DNA of 5,601 bases. Source: an uncultured Ruminococcus sp. GTDB taxonomy: Bacteria; Bacillota; Clostridia; Oscillospirales; Ruminococcaceae. The stretch lies in NCBI GenBank assembly GCA_947176565.1, contig CAMWRC010000099.1, forward strand, positions 1 to 5,601. The letters run 5' to 3'. Shown piece by piece: positions 5,402 to 5,601 of the stretch (the stretch's first letter is position 1; each line of letters begins with the position of its first letter). Both the position numbers and the translations under genes were made by a program. A model generated the notes under the pieces. It was not told the DNA's origin. It did no database searches and saw only the letters and a program-made list of their open reading frames with translations.

Positions 5402-5601
5402 ATGAAATTCAGAAAACGCCGCGCGGCTGGCGCAGCGGCAGTGCTGGCAGCACTCGTGATTTCATGTACAGGCTGCGCAACAAGAGCTGTAGGAAGTGCA
5501 GATAATGACATAAAAATCGAATCTCTGAATGCAATAAACGAAACAATTTCCACAGAACCGGAGGAAATTGTACCGACAGAACCTGTATCTGACGATAAAA
5601 G
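5402..5601 (+). CDS. Predicted lipoprotein of unknown function, 3' end cut by window
   Basis: Only the first ~66 residues are visible. The N-terminus is a clear lipoprotein signal: a basic stretch (KFRKRR), an Ala/Leu/Val-rich hydrophobic core, and a lipobox VISC with the probable lipidated Cys at residue 22 (a second Cys at 25 follows TG and fits the box less well). After the signal comes a Ser/Asp/Glu/Pro/Thr-rich stretch with the repeated phrase TEP, typical of a flexible linker between the membrane anchor and an outer domain. ATG 5402 was chosen because GAGGT (5389-5393) lies 8 bases before it. In-frame ATGs at 5387, 5375 and 5372 are possible but have poor or no ribosome binding sites. 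The functional domain lies past the window edge, so no role can be given. It would be anchored to the outer face of the cell membrane. Confidence 0.8.
   Translation, partial: MKFRKRRAAGAAAVLAALVISCTGCATRAVGSADNDIKIESLNAINETISTEPEEIVPTEPVSDDK

Noticed and set aside
5224..5553. 109-residue - strand ORF at the right end
   Set aside because: It lies antisense to the lipoprotein signal sequence and covers its promoter. Its hydrophobicity follows from the complementary sequence.
1..5601. CRISPR array, tRNA, rRNA or insertion-sequence ends
   Set aside because: No regularly spaced repeats, cloverleaf pattern, rRNA signature or transposase with terminal inverted repeats was seen on either strand.

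Overview
The window looks like a low-to-moderate GC, spore-forming-lineage Bacillota genome, most like a Ruminococcus/Oscillospiraceae-type gut clostridium. The evidence is strong purine-rich ribosome binding sites, TATAAT promoters, a SpoIIID-type sporulation regulator fragment, and a clostridial AAA-ATPase/PD-(D/E)XK protein. This placement is inference from gene content; no taxonomic marker is present.

Layout, left to right, with every gene on the + strand. (1) 1-1190 is the C-terminal two-thirds or more of a large serine recombinase, cut by the window edge, followed by a terminator hairpin. (2) 1302-2981 is a complete AAA-ATPase-like protein with a C-terminal PD-(D/E)XK nuclease domain, transcribed from its own strong promoter. 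(3) Within about 20 bp of that stop codon the sequence switches to the last ~63 codons of spoIIID, the mother-cell sporulation regulator, with no N-terminal part and no start codon. (4) 3190-3657 has no convincing gene. It holds a long hairpin, a possible short transcription unit and a strong terminator. (5) 3703-5218 is a small operon of a GtrA-family membrane protein and a DusB-type tRNA-dihydrouridine synthase, overlapping by 8 bp. (6) 5402 to the end is the start of a lipoprotein of unknown function, with its own promoter.

The main observation is the junction near 2982-3000. The recombinase and the ATPase gene appear to be the right end of an integrated element that sits inside spoIIID and cuts the gene in its helix-turn-helix. 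This resembles the skin element in sigK, which a large serine recombinase excises in the mother cell. Two readings are possible: a developmentally excised intervening element that restores spoIIID during sporulation, or an ordinary integrative element that has destroyed spoIIID. The left end of the element and the N-terminal part of spoIIID lie outside the window, so the sequence given cannot decide between them.
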